Source: Maribacter algicola
Lineage (GTDB): Bacteria > Bacteroidota > Bacteroidia > Flavobacteriales > Flavobacteriaceae
NCBI RefSeq assembly: GCF_003933245.1
Contig: NZ_QUSX01000003.1
Span: 124,001-188,000, forward strand
DNA length: 64,000 nucleotides
Direction of reading: 5' to 3'
This document shows positions 26,637 to 34,463 of this stretch, in pieces. Under the pieces are notes generated by a model that was not told the origin of the DNA, did no database searches, and saw only the letters and a program-made list of their open reading frames with translations. Every line of letters begins with the position of its first letter. Position 1 is the first letter of the stretch. The position numbers and the translations under genes were made by a program.

Positions 26637-26756
26637 CCGTATATTTGTATTATAATAAAATTATATATTCACTTGTGCAAAGATTTCTTTTTTAATCAAT
26701 CTACCAAACCATTAGGATATCCTTTGCGTTATTTTTAGAAACAAAGATTACCATTT

Positions 26757-27857
26757 ATGGAAAACAAAAGCATTAGATTCCCCAGAAAGGATTCAACACA
26801 ATTCTTTAAAACCCTCAATGCAAGGGTAAACGATTACTTTAACAAAAATAAAATAAAGAAAACAGGAAACTGGAAACTCCATTTAAAGACGATAGTCATG
26901 TTTACCCTGTTTTTGGCTCCCTATTTTCTGATTTTGACCTTGGGACTTCCCAACTGGGCCAATATTCTACTTACCATTATCATGGGTATAGGCATGGCAG
27001 GTGTAGGCATGAACGTTATGCATGACGGCAATCATGGTTCCTACTCCAATAAGAAATGGGTAAACAAAATCATGGGCAGTAGTATTTACATTCTTGCCGG
27101 AAATGTCTATAACTGGCAGGTACAACACAATGTTTTGCACCATACTTACACCAACATCCACGAGCATGATGAGGATATGGAAGCTGGCAGGATTCTGCGT
27201 TTTTCAAAGCATGCCGAATGGAAAAAGTACCACAAATTTCAGCATTTCTATTCCGTATTCCTTTATGGATTGCTAACATTTAATTGGGCCATTACTACGG
27301 ATTTTCAACAAATGTACAGGTACATGAAACGTAAACTGGCCTATGGTAAATTGCCAAGTGCCACCATAAACTGGAGTACATTGATCATCACCAAAATACT
27401 TTATGTTACCATATGGATCGTATTGCCCATGTTGGTTTTGGATATAGCTTGGTGGAAAATCCTCATTGGATTCTTTTTGATGCATTATGTTGCCGGTGTA
27501 ATTCTGAGCGTGGTGTTCCAATTGGCACATATTGTTGACCACGCAGAAACACCCCTTCCTGATGAAAGCGGAACGATGAAAAATACTTGGGCAATCCATC
27601 AACTATTCACCACGGTAAATTTTGGTACCAAGAATAGAATCGTAAATTGGTTTACAGGAGGTTTGAACCATCAAGTTGAACATCACATATTTCCAAACAT
27701 CAGTCACATCCATTACACAAAAATTTCAAAAATTGTGAAACAGACTGCGAAAGAATTTAATTTACCGTATCACGAATATAAAACTACTAGAAAAGCTATA
27801 ATTTCGCACTTCAAACACCTAAAGGAGTTAGGTAAACAGCCTACTTTACAGTACTAG
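26757..27857 (+). CDS. Membrane fatty-acid desaturase (acyl-CoA/acyl-lipid type)
   Basis: Introduces a double bond into membrane fatty acids using a di-iron centre. The three histidine boxes are visible: HDGNHGS (residues about 84-90), HNVLHH (about 124-129) and HQVEHH (about 305-310); the last is the HxxHH form. Membrane helices flank them (IVMFTLFLAPYFLILTLGLP, NILLTIIMGIGMAGVGMNVM, LYVTIWIVLPMLVLDIAWW). The 366-residue length is typical, with no fused cytochrome b5. An aminotransferase gene follows after 13 bases. The position of the double bond cannot be read from sequence. Confidence 0.92.
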   Translation: MENKSIRFPRKDSTQFFKTLNARVNDYFNKNKIKKTGNWKLHLKTIVMFTLFLAPYFLILTLGLPNWANILLTIIMGIGMAGVGMNVMHDGNHGSYSNKKWVNKIMGSSIYILAGNVYNWQVQHNVLHHTYTNIHEHDEDMEAGRILRFSKHAEWKKYHKFQHFYSVFLYGLLTFNWAITTDFQQMYRYMKRKLAYGKLPSATINWSTLIITKILYVTIWIVLPMLVLDIAWWKILIGFFLMHYVAGVILSVVFQLAHIVDHAETPLPDESGTMKNTWAIHQLFTTVNFGTKNRIVNWFTGGLNHQVEHHIFPNISHIHYTKISKIVKQTAKEFNLPYHEYKTTRKAIISHFKHLKELGKQPTLQY

Positions 27858-27870
27858 TAATTTTATACAT

Positions 27871-29061
27871 ATGAGCAATCAACTTTCGGACAGGATAAAC
27901 AGCCTTACTCCTTCCGCAACATTGGAAATGGCCGCAAAAGCCCGAGAGCTAAAAACGGCGGGTAAGGATATTATTGGTTTAAGTTTGGGCGAACCGGACT
28001 TCAACACCCCGGATTATATCAAAGACGCGGCGATCCAGGCAATCAATGACAACTATAGTGCCTATACGCCGGTCGACGGGTACGCAGAGTTAAAAAGTGC
28101 CATCATCACAAAATTCAAAAGGGACAACAATTTAACCTATGACCCCTCCCAAATTGTAGTCTCAACGGGGGCCAAGCAATCACTTTATAACGTTGCCCAG
28201 GCCATGATAAATGAAGGGGATGAAGTTATTTTACCCTGCCCCTATTGGGTTAGTTATGCGGATATTGTCCAACTGGCAGATGGTGTACCAGTAGAGGTGC
28301 CCACCACCTTGGAGAACGATTTTAAAATGACTCCTCAAGAATTGGAAGCTGCCATTACACCAAAAACAAAAATGCTTTGGTATAGTTCTCCCTGCAACCC
28401 AAGTGGTTCTATTTATAGCAAGGAAGAATTAAGGGCATTGGCGGATGTGCTTCAGAAGTATCCACAAATCATTGTGGTCAGTGACGAAATTTACGAGCAC
28501 ATTAATTACGGTGTCACCAAACATGCCTCTATGGCCGAGTTTGAGGATATGTACGACCGAACAGTTACCGTAAACGGAGTAGCAAAGGCATTCGCCATGA
28601 CTGGATGGAGGATTGGTTATATTGGCGCACCTACCTACATTGCCAGGGCATGTAACAAATTACAGGGTCAAGTAACTAGCGGTGCCAATTGTATTGCACA
28701 ACGAGCGGTCATCACGGCCTTAGAAGAGTCCCCGGACCGTATCCAGTACATGGTGGATGAATTCAAGAAGCGCAGAAAGCTGATTTTGGATTTGCTGAAC
28801 GATATCCCAGGATTTAAATGCAATGAACCGCAAGGTGCCTTTTATGTATATCCCGATGTCACAGCGTATTTTGGAAAAACCTTGAACGGTACAAAAATCA
28901 ACAATGCATCTGATTTTGCCATGTACTTGTTGGAACATGCCAACGTAGCCACGGTGACAGGCGATGCCTTTGGCAATGGAAACTGCATCAGGATTTCTTA
29001 TGCGGCTTCGGTCAAGGAAATCGAGCAAGCCATGGCCAGAATTAAGAAATCGCTTTTATAA
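27871..29061 (+). CDS. PLP-dependent aspartate aminotransferase (class I/II)
   Basis: The 396-residue enzyme belongs to the aspartate aminotransferase I-gamma group: start LSDRINSLTPSATLEMAAKA, LSLGEPDFNTPDYI, YSSPCNPSGSIYSKEEL, VSDEIYEHINY, and the PLP lysine in NGVAKAFAMTGWRIGYIGAP (K of the AKAFAMTG segment). A C-terminal arginine expected to bind the substrate carboxylate is in NCIRISYAAS. It probably converts aspartate and 2-oxoglutarate to oxaloacetate and glutamate. A symmetrical terminator follows. Confidence 0.94.
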   Translation: MSNQLSDRINSLTPSATLEMAAKARELKTAGKDIIGLSLGEPDFNTPDYIKDAAIQAINDNYSAYTPVDGYAELKSAIITKFKRDNNLTYDPSQIVVSTGAKQSLYNVAQAMINEGDEVILPCPYWVSYADIVQLADGVPVEVPTTLENDFKMTPQELEAAITPKTKMLWYSSPCNPSGSIYSKEELRALADVLQKYPQIIVVSDEIYEHINYGVTKHASMAEFEDMYDRTVTVNGVAKAFAMTGWRIGYIGAPTYIARACNKLQGQVTSGANCIAQRAVITALEESPDRIQYMVDEFKKRRKLILDLLNDIPGFKCNEPQGAFYVYPDVTAYFGKTLNGTKINNASDFAMYLLEHANVATVTGDAFGNGNCIRISYAASVKEIEQAMARIKKSLL

Positions 29062-29082
29062 ATCGATTTAGGATATTTACAA

Positions 29083-29114
29083 AAAATCCCACAATTCACT
29101 TTGTGGGATTTTTC
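29083..29114. terminator. Bidirectional terminator between the aminotransferase gene and trkH
   Basis: AAAATCCCACAA, short loop TTCAC, TTGTGGGATTTTT: near-perfect stem with A and T runs. It lies between convergent genes ending at 29061 (+) and 29139 (-). Confidence 0.87.
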
Positions 29115-29138
29115 TTTTCAAAATATTTAGTTAACTGT

Positions 29139-30632
29139 TTATGTCCTTTTCCAAAAATAGGGATTCAATAAAATCAGAACGGTAAACAGTTCAAGCCTTC
29201 CGGCCAACATCAAAAACCCGCACCACCACTTGGCCAAAGCAGGTAAACTATTGAAATTACTCACCGGATTTAAACTGCCCAATGCAGGCCCAACGTTACC
29301 TAATGAGGATGCCGCTCCACCCACGGCCGACTCAAAATCGAGACCAAGCATACCCAGAACGAGCGCCCCGATGATAAAGAGCAACATGTATAGCACAAAG
29401 AAGCCTATAATATTATAAACTATCTTCTCTTTCACGGTTTTATTGTTATAGCGTACAGGTATAATAGCGTTACTGTGTAAGGTTCTTTTGAACTCTAAAA
29501 GTCCGTTCTTGATTATCAAGAGGTGTCGCATGATCTTTATACCGCCCGATGTAGAACCCGCCGAGCCCCCCATGAAAAACAATCCAAAAAAGAAAATGGT
29601 CAAAAAAGGTGTCCATTGGGTAAAGTCGGCACTTACAAATCCCGTTGTGGTAATTACAGAAATTACCTGAAAGGTGGCATGCCTAAAAGAACTTTCAGCT
29701 TTCCCAAGGACCATAGGATATCCTGGTGTTTCTTGGGTAATATTGGCCTGAAAATAGATAACCCCGGCCACGACAATGGAAAATATCACAATGGCTAGGG
29801 AATAATATTTCCATTCCTCATCCTTCAAAATGCGTTGTACCTTTCCCTTAAAGGCAAAATAGCTCATCACAAAATTGCTTCCCGCCAAAAACATAAACAC
29901 GATGATTATATACTGTATTAAGGGCTGGTCGTTCCAATAGGCTATACTGGCATTCTTTGTGGAGAAACCCCCGGTGGAAAGGGTAGCCAAGGCATGGTTA
30001 ATGGCATCAAAAAATGACATTCCCGCCAACTTTAACAGAATGGTTTCAGCTATGGTATATCCCAAGTAAATCAACCATAAACGCTTGGCTGTATCCGTAA
30101 TACGGGGGTGTAATTTGTCCGCACTGGGTCCGGGTGCTTCAGCTGAAAACAATTGCATACCACCAATACCCAGAAGAGGTAAAATAGCTATGGCCAGAAC
30201 GATGATTCCCATCCCGCCTATCCAATGCGTAAGGCTTCGCCAAAAAAGGATACCCTCGGGCATGGATTCAATATCATCCATAATGGATGCACCTGTGGTC
30301 GTATATCCTGAAACCGTTTCAAAGAAGGCATTGGTAATATCCGGTACAGCTCCGGAAAAAATATAGGGAAGTGTTCCTGAAATTGACATGACCAACCATC
30401 CAAAGGTAACGATGATATAGCCTTCCTTTTGTTTGACCTCTTTTCTATGGCCCCTGGTGTAGTACATGGCAAAGACACCTGCAAACATGGTCGCTACCGA
30501 TGCTAAAGTTATACTTAGCGTTGCACCATCCTCATAAATGCCACTTACCAAGGCAGCCAATAGCATAAAGCCACCGTTACAAAGAAGCAGCAGCCCCATT
30601 AGATGAAAAATGATTCTAGAATTCAAGCGCAT
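29139..30632 (-). CDS. trkH: TrkH-type potassium uptake channel subunit
   Basis: The membrane part of a Trk K+ uptake system. The 497-residue protein has about ten helices and the four half-membrane filter loops of the family: SGYTTTGASI, ATLSTGGFSTKN, VITTTGFVSADF and SLGNVGPALG. The GGSAGSTSGGIK stretch of the D3-D4 region is also present. It is encoded 1 base downstream of trkA, so the two are co-expressed. Trk in Bacteroidetes is powered or gated by cation gradients and nucleotides bound by TrkA. Confidence 0.95.
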   Translation of the reverse strand: MRLNSRIIFHLMGLLLLCNGGFMLLAALVSGIYEDGATLSITLASVATMFAGVFAMYYTRGHRKEVKQKEGYIIVTFGWLVMSISGTLPYIFSGAVPDITNAFFETVSGYTTTGASIMDDIESMPEGILFWRSLTHWIGGMGIIVLAIAILPLLGIGGMQLFSAEAPGPSADKLHPRITDTAKRLWLIYLGYTIAETILLKLAGMSFFDAINHALATLSTGGFSTKNASIAYWNDQPLIQYIIIVFMFLAGSNFVMSYFAFKGKVQRILKDEEWKYYSLAIVIFSIVVAGVIYFQANITQETPGYPMVLGKAESSFRHATFQVISVITTTGFVSADFTQWTPFLTIFFFGLFFMGGSAGSTSGGIKIMRHLLIIKNGLLEFKRTLHSNAIIPVRYNNKTVKEKIVYNIIGFFVLYMLLFIIGALVLGMLGLDFESAVGGAASSLGNVGPALGSLNPVSNFNSLPALAKWWCGFLMLAGRLELFTVLILLNPYFWKRT

Positions 30633-30633
30633 G

Positions 30634-31983
30634 CTATAGGAACATTCGTTCTATTTTAGGAATCTGTTCAGGATGACAGCAAACAACTACCCTATCCCCT
30701 TCCTTGATCATAAAACCACCCAAGGCTATGATTCCTTCACCATCCCTTACTACACCTCCAATGGTCGCGTTTTTTGGAAAGTTCAAATCCCTAATGGTAG
30801 ATCCCGTTACCTTGGAATTCTTTTTTACTATAAATTCCAAAATTTCAGCATTTAGATTATTCAAACGCATTAAGGCCACTACTTCACCCTTACGTATATG
30901 CCGGAAAATATTGTTGGCCGCCAAAAGTTTTTTGTTAATCAATGTATCAATTCCAATGGAATGGGACAATTGAAAATAATCCATGTTCTCCACCAAGGCG
31001 ATTGTTTTCTTGATATGTTTGGATTTAGCCACCAAACAGGACATGATATTAGTCTCTGAATTCCCGGTAACCGCTATAAAAGCATCCATGGATTCCAAAC
31101 TTTCCTCGTCCAACAACTCTACATTTCTACCATCACCGTTAATGACCAGTGCATTGGGAAGATCATCGGCCAAATCAAAGGCCTTTTCCTTATTCTTCTC
31201 TATCAATTTTACGTTGAAACGTCTGGAGCATAGATCCCGGGCCGTTTTATAACCAACTTTACTCCCGCCAAGAATCATAACGTTTTTAATATCCTCCTTC
31301 TTCTTACCTGTGAGTTTATAAAGCTCGTCCACCCCTTCCTTGACAGTGATAAAATAAACCTGGTCCCCTTCCTTGAAATAGGTATCACCACGGGGTATGA
31401 CGGTATACTGGGTTCCCAATCGTTGAAGCGCAATGGGCATAAAGTGCAACTCCGGGAATACCTTGGCCGCCTCCTTTACCATTTTCCCAACGAAGGGGGC
31501 CGATTTTGGTAGGGAAACACCTACCATTATCAACTCACCTTCCTCAAATTCATATGTATCGTTAAATGCAGATTTGTTCAGTAATAGCTGTATTTCCGTA
31601 GCGGCAAGTTCTTCGGGGGAAATTAGTTCATCTATGCCGAGTTCAGAAAATTTTAGCAATTCTTTATTATCTATAAATTCCGTATTGGAGATTCTGGCGA
31701 TAGTCCGTTTGCACCCCAGTTGTTTTGCCAACATACACAAGGTCAAATTAGTGGTCTCGGAAGAAGTTACACCAATAACGAGTTCGGAATCCTGAACCGA
31801 AGCATCCTTTAAAATGGAAATAGACGTGGCATCCCCTCTTAGCACCCTAATGTCCAAGTGGTTGTCCGCATACGCCAGACTTTCCTTATCGGTATCGATT
31901 AACGTAATATTCTGGGATTCGTACGATAGTAATTTCGCCAAATGAAATCCAACTTCACCAGCTCCGGCAATTATTATTTTCAT
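30634..31983 (-). CDS. trkA: Trk system NAD-binding regulatory protein
   Basis: Cytoplasmic gating ring of the TrkH channel. The 449-residue protein holds two tandem RCK units: the first with the Rossmann motif IIAGAGEVGFHLAKLL and TLIDTDKESL, the second with MILGGSKVGYKTARDL and KLIEKNKEKAF. Each is followed by a TrkA-C domain (EEGELIMVGVSLPKSAPFVG; NAEILEFIVKKNSKVTGSTI). Double-RCK TrkA is the common bacterial form. It is upstream of trkH in the same operon. Confidence 0.96.
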   Translation of the reverse strand: MKIIIAGAGEVGFHLAKLLSYESQNITLIDTDKESLAYADNHLDIRVLRGDATSISILKDASVQDSELVIGVTSSETTNLTLCMLAKQLGCKRTIARISNTEFIDNKELLKFSELGIDELISPEELAATEIQLLLNKSAFNDTYEFEEGELIMVGVSLPKSAPFVGKMVKEAAKVFPELHFMPIALQRLGTQYTVIPRGDTYFKEGDQVYFITVKEGVDELYKLTGKKKEDIKNVMILGGSKVGYKTARDLCSRRFNVKLIEKNKEKAFDLADDLPNALVINGDGRNVELLDEESLESMDAFIAVTGNSETNIMSCLVAKSKHIKKTIALVENMDYFQLSHSIGIDTLINKKLLAANNIFRHIRKGEVVALMRLNNLNAEILEFIVKKNSKVTGSTIRDLNFPKNATIGGVVRDGEGIIALGGFMIKEGDRVVVCCHPEQIPKIERMFL

Positions 31984-32191
31984 TTAAAATCTTAAGCTAG
32001 CCTAACCGGAAACTATTAATTGGTTCCAGATTCCAACCTTCTTAGATCGGCAGCTATGTTTTACAAGTAAGTAAATTGATGGGTACAAAATTACATAATT
32101 TTATGAGCTTTCAATTTATTTTCAAGCTTTTAAGAAGGATTTGATCGTTTAATGAATGTGCCAAAATTTCATGGAACCTTCTTCTATATCG

Positions 32192-32199
32192 TATCTTTG
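32192..32199 (+). promoter_or_regulatory. -7 promoter box that fixes the ubiE/menG start
   Basis: TATCTTTG matches TAnnTTTG, 15 bases before the ATG at 32215. Because it lies within the frame extension that starts at 32152, it argues that translation begins at 32215. Confidence 0.6.
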
Positions 32200-32214
32200 C
32201 CAAAAATTTTGCAG

Positions 32215-32949
32215 ATGGCAAAAAGAGTTACCCCATATAAGGACTCCAACTTGGGAAAAAAGGAGCAGGTCACCAAAATGTTCGATACCATTTCTACGGA
32301 TTATGATGGCCTTAATCGCGTTATATCCTTTGGTATTGATATCAAATGGAGAAAAAAAGTTGTCACCATCCTAAAGGAGGAATCGCCCAATACTATTTTG
32401 GATATTGCAACCGGTACTGGGGATTTGGCGATCGCCATGGTAAAAACAGGGGCAGAAAAAATTGTAGGTCTGGATATTTCCCCGGGAATGCTATCCGTAG
32501 GCGAAAAAAAAATAAAAGAAAAAAACCTGTCCCCTATTATTGAAATGGTTGTTGGTGATAGTGAAAATCTTGAATTCGAATCCAATTCCTTTGATGCCGT
32601 CACAGTTTCTTTTGGTGTTCGAAACTTTGAAAATCTTGAAAAAGGTCTAGAGGAGATACTCCGTGTTTTAAGACCTGGAGGGACATTGGTCATTCTAGAA
32701 ACTTCGGTCCCCACAAAAACCCCTTACAAACAAGGATACGGCATCTACACCAAATACATGCTTCCCCTGATAGGAAAATTGTTTTCAAAGGACAATTCTG
32801 CGTACGGCTACCTCAGCGAATCTGCCGCTGCGTTTCCCCATGGCGAAAACTTCAACAATATTTTGCGGGAAATCGGGTTTATAGATGTAGCGAACAAACC
32901 TCAAACTTTTGGCGTATCCACTATTTACGTAGCCAAAAAACAAGGGTAG
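32215..32949 (+). CDS. ubiE: Demethylmenaquinone methyltransferase
   Basis: Adds the final methyl group in menaquinone synthesis. The 244-residue product has the family N-terminus ([20 protein letters not shown]), the UbiE signature around [17 protein letters not shown] motif [16 protein letters not shown], and [20 protein letters not shown]. The final segment [15 protein letters not shown] is also typical. The alternative ATG at 32152 would add 21 residues not seen in the family and would overlap the promoter. porT follows after 23 bases. Menaquinone fits the Nqr complex in this window. Confidence 0.95.
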   Translation: MAKRVTPYKDSNLGKKEQVTKMFDTISTDYDGLNRVISFGIDIKWRKKVVTILKEESPNTILDIATGTGDLAIAMVKTGAEKIVGLDISPGMLSVGEKKIKEKNLSPIIEMVVGDSENLEFESNSFDAVTVSFGVRNFENLEKGLEEILRVLRPGGTLVILETSVPTKTPYKQGYGIYTKYMLPLIGKLFSKDNSAYGYLSESAAAFPHGENFNNILREIGFIDVANKPQTFGVSTIYVAKKQG

Positions 32950-32972
32950 CACAACGACTGACATTTTAGTAA

Positions 32973-33701
32973 ATGAAGAATTTGTTTTTCACATGTTTGG
33001 GAGTATTGTTATTCACCCCGTCCCTATTTGGTCAATTCAACGAAAACCCCGTTTTAAATAAGGAGAACGAGGACAAAAAATTTCTTAACTGGGGTTATTT
33101 TTTGGGCCTAAACCAGTATGATTTCAAGTTTGAATATAAGGACGATTTGGGATTTGATCCCAACGGCAAAGATTTGACCACGGTACAGGTAGCCAAATCT
33201 TTAGGTTTTAATGTGGGTTTGATCGGAGAAATGCGGATCAATGAATTCCTTGATGTACGGTTGGAGCCCGGCCTTCATTACACATCAAGACTCCTGGGTT
33301 TTCCTTCTCCCTTATTGGAGGAGGATAGGGATGCTTTAAGGGAAGTAAAATCCACCTATATAAATTTCCCCTTGTTACTAAAGGTAAGTACCAAGAGACT
33401 GGGCAACTGGAAACCTTTTTTAATAGGCGGAGGTTCCATGTCGTTGAATTTAGGAAGCAATGAAGCGAGCTTGGACGATAATCTGTCGAACACCTTTAGA
33501 ATGACGAAATGGGTCTATAACTACGAATTGGGCTTTGGCATCGATTTCTATTTAGAATATTTTAAATTCAGTCCGTCCATTAGAGGGGTTTTTGCCCTGA
33601 CCGATGAATTAATAAGGGACAACGATCCAAATAGTCCATGGACGGGGAACATAGACTCCATGAAATCCAGGGGCATATTTATCAATTTCACCTTTGAATA
33701 G
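32973..33701 (+). CDS. porT: PorT/SprT, type IX secretion outer-membrane beta-barrel protein
   Basis: A 242-residue outer-membrane protein with a signal peptide (MKNLFFTCLGVLLFTPSLFGQ) and an eight-strand-type barrel. Family features are KKFLNWGYFLGLNQYDFKFE, EMRINEFLDVRLEPGLHYTS, INFPLLLKVSTKRLGNWKPF and the aromatic C-terminus GIFINFTFE. PorT (SprT in F. johnsoniae) is required for type IX secretion and gliding. It follows ubiE on the same strand. The gene ends 13 bases from the stop of the convergent methyltransferase gene. Confidence 0.88.
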   Translation: MKNLFFTCLGVLLFTPSLFGQFNENPVLNKENEDKKFLNWGYFLGLNQYDFKFEYKDDLGFDPNGKDLTTVQVAKSLGFNVGLIGEMRINEFLDVRLEPGLHYTSRLLGFPSPLLEEDRDALREVKSTYINFPLLLKVSTKRLGNWKPFLIGGGSMSLNLGSNEASLDDNLSNTFRMTKWVYNYELGFGIDFYLEYFKFSPSIRGVFALTDELIRDNDPNSPWTGNIDSMKSRGIFINFTFE

Positions 33702-33713
33702 ACGTACCTAAGC

Positions 33714-34439
33714 TTACCCCCTACGTTTGATTTCATTCAAAAATATGGCAGTGGCAGTGGCCACGTTCAAGCTTTCCGTTGTTTTTTTCCCAAACTGGGG
33801 AATACTTATTTCATGGTTACAAAGACTTCGGATAGGTTCAGAAATGCCGTTACCTTCATTCCCCATGATCAGAATGCCCTTTTCGGGCAGCTTTGTTTTA
33901 TGGATATTTTCCCCTTCCATAAAGGTGCCAAAAACAGGCACTTCGGCTGATTTTAAAAATTCGGCCAGGTCCATGTAAAAAATGTTGACACGGACGATGG
34001 AGCCCATTGTCGCCTGCAAGACCTTTGGGTTGTAACAATCTACGGTTTCCTTGGAACAAATGATGTTTTCAATCCCAAACCAGTCGCACAACCTAATGAT
34101 AGTGCCCAAATTTCCAGGATCTTGAACATCATCTAGAACAAGGGTCCAGCCGTCCATATCTAAACTGGGTATAGATTTTTTATAGAAAACCCCCAGAACA
34201 CCGTTTGGATTTTTTAGGCTACTGACCTGTTTTAGTTCCTTCATGGAAATAGCTTGCACCTGTGAAGCCCACGAACCCCTCAATTTTTGGTCCATGGAGT
34301 ACAGTTTAAAAACTTCAAACCCGGACTCCAGCAATTCTTCCACGGCCTTTTTGCCTTCCATAACAAAGAGGCCTTTTTCATTTCGGTATTTTTTTTGCTG
34401 TAGGTTTTTTATAAGTTTCAATTCACTTTTTACAACCAT
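33714..34439 (-). CDS. TrmH/SpoU family rRNA or tRNA 2'-O-methyltransferase
   Basis: The 241-residue protein has an N-terminal substrate-binding part (KLIKNLQQKKYRNEKGLFVM) and the SPOUT trefoil-knot motifs: LVLDDVQDPGNLGTIIRLCD (motif 1), GILIMGNEGNGIS (motif 2) and ISIPQFGKKTTESLNVATAT (motif 3). These are the RlmB/TrmH-type motifs, so it methylates a ribose in RNA; which RNA cannot be told. Divergent from tamL; the 24-base gap holds the tamL -7 box. Confidence 0.9.
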   Translation of the reverse strand: MVVKSELKLIKNLQQKKYRNEKGLFVMEGKKAVEELLESGFEVFKLYSMDQKLRGSWASQVQAISMKELKQVSSLKNPNGVLGVFYKKSIPSLDMDGWTLVLDDVQDPGNLGTIIRLCDWFGIENIICSKETVDCYNPKVLQATMGSIVRVNIFYMDLAEFLKSAEVPVFGTFMEGENIHKTKLPEKGILIMGNEGNGISEPIRSLCNHEISIPQFGKKTTESLNVATATAIFLNEIKRRG

Positions 34440-34449
34440 TCAAATGATG

Positions 34450-34457
34450 TATTTTTG
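34450..34457 (+). promoter_or_regulatory. -7 promoter box 6 bases before tamL
   Basis: TATTTTTG matches TAnnTTTG and ends 6 bases before the ATG at 34464. As with map, this suggests a leaderless or nearly leaderless transcript. Confidence 0.45.
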
Positions 34458-34463
34458 ATTTCT

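Noticed and set aside
32152..32214. Upstream in-frame ATG extending UbiE by 21 residues
   Set aside because: The extension is not part of the family and a TATCTTTG -7 box lies within it, so the ATG at 32215 is preferred.
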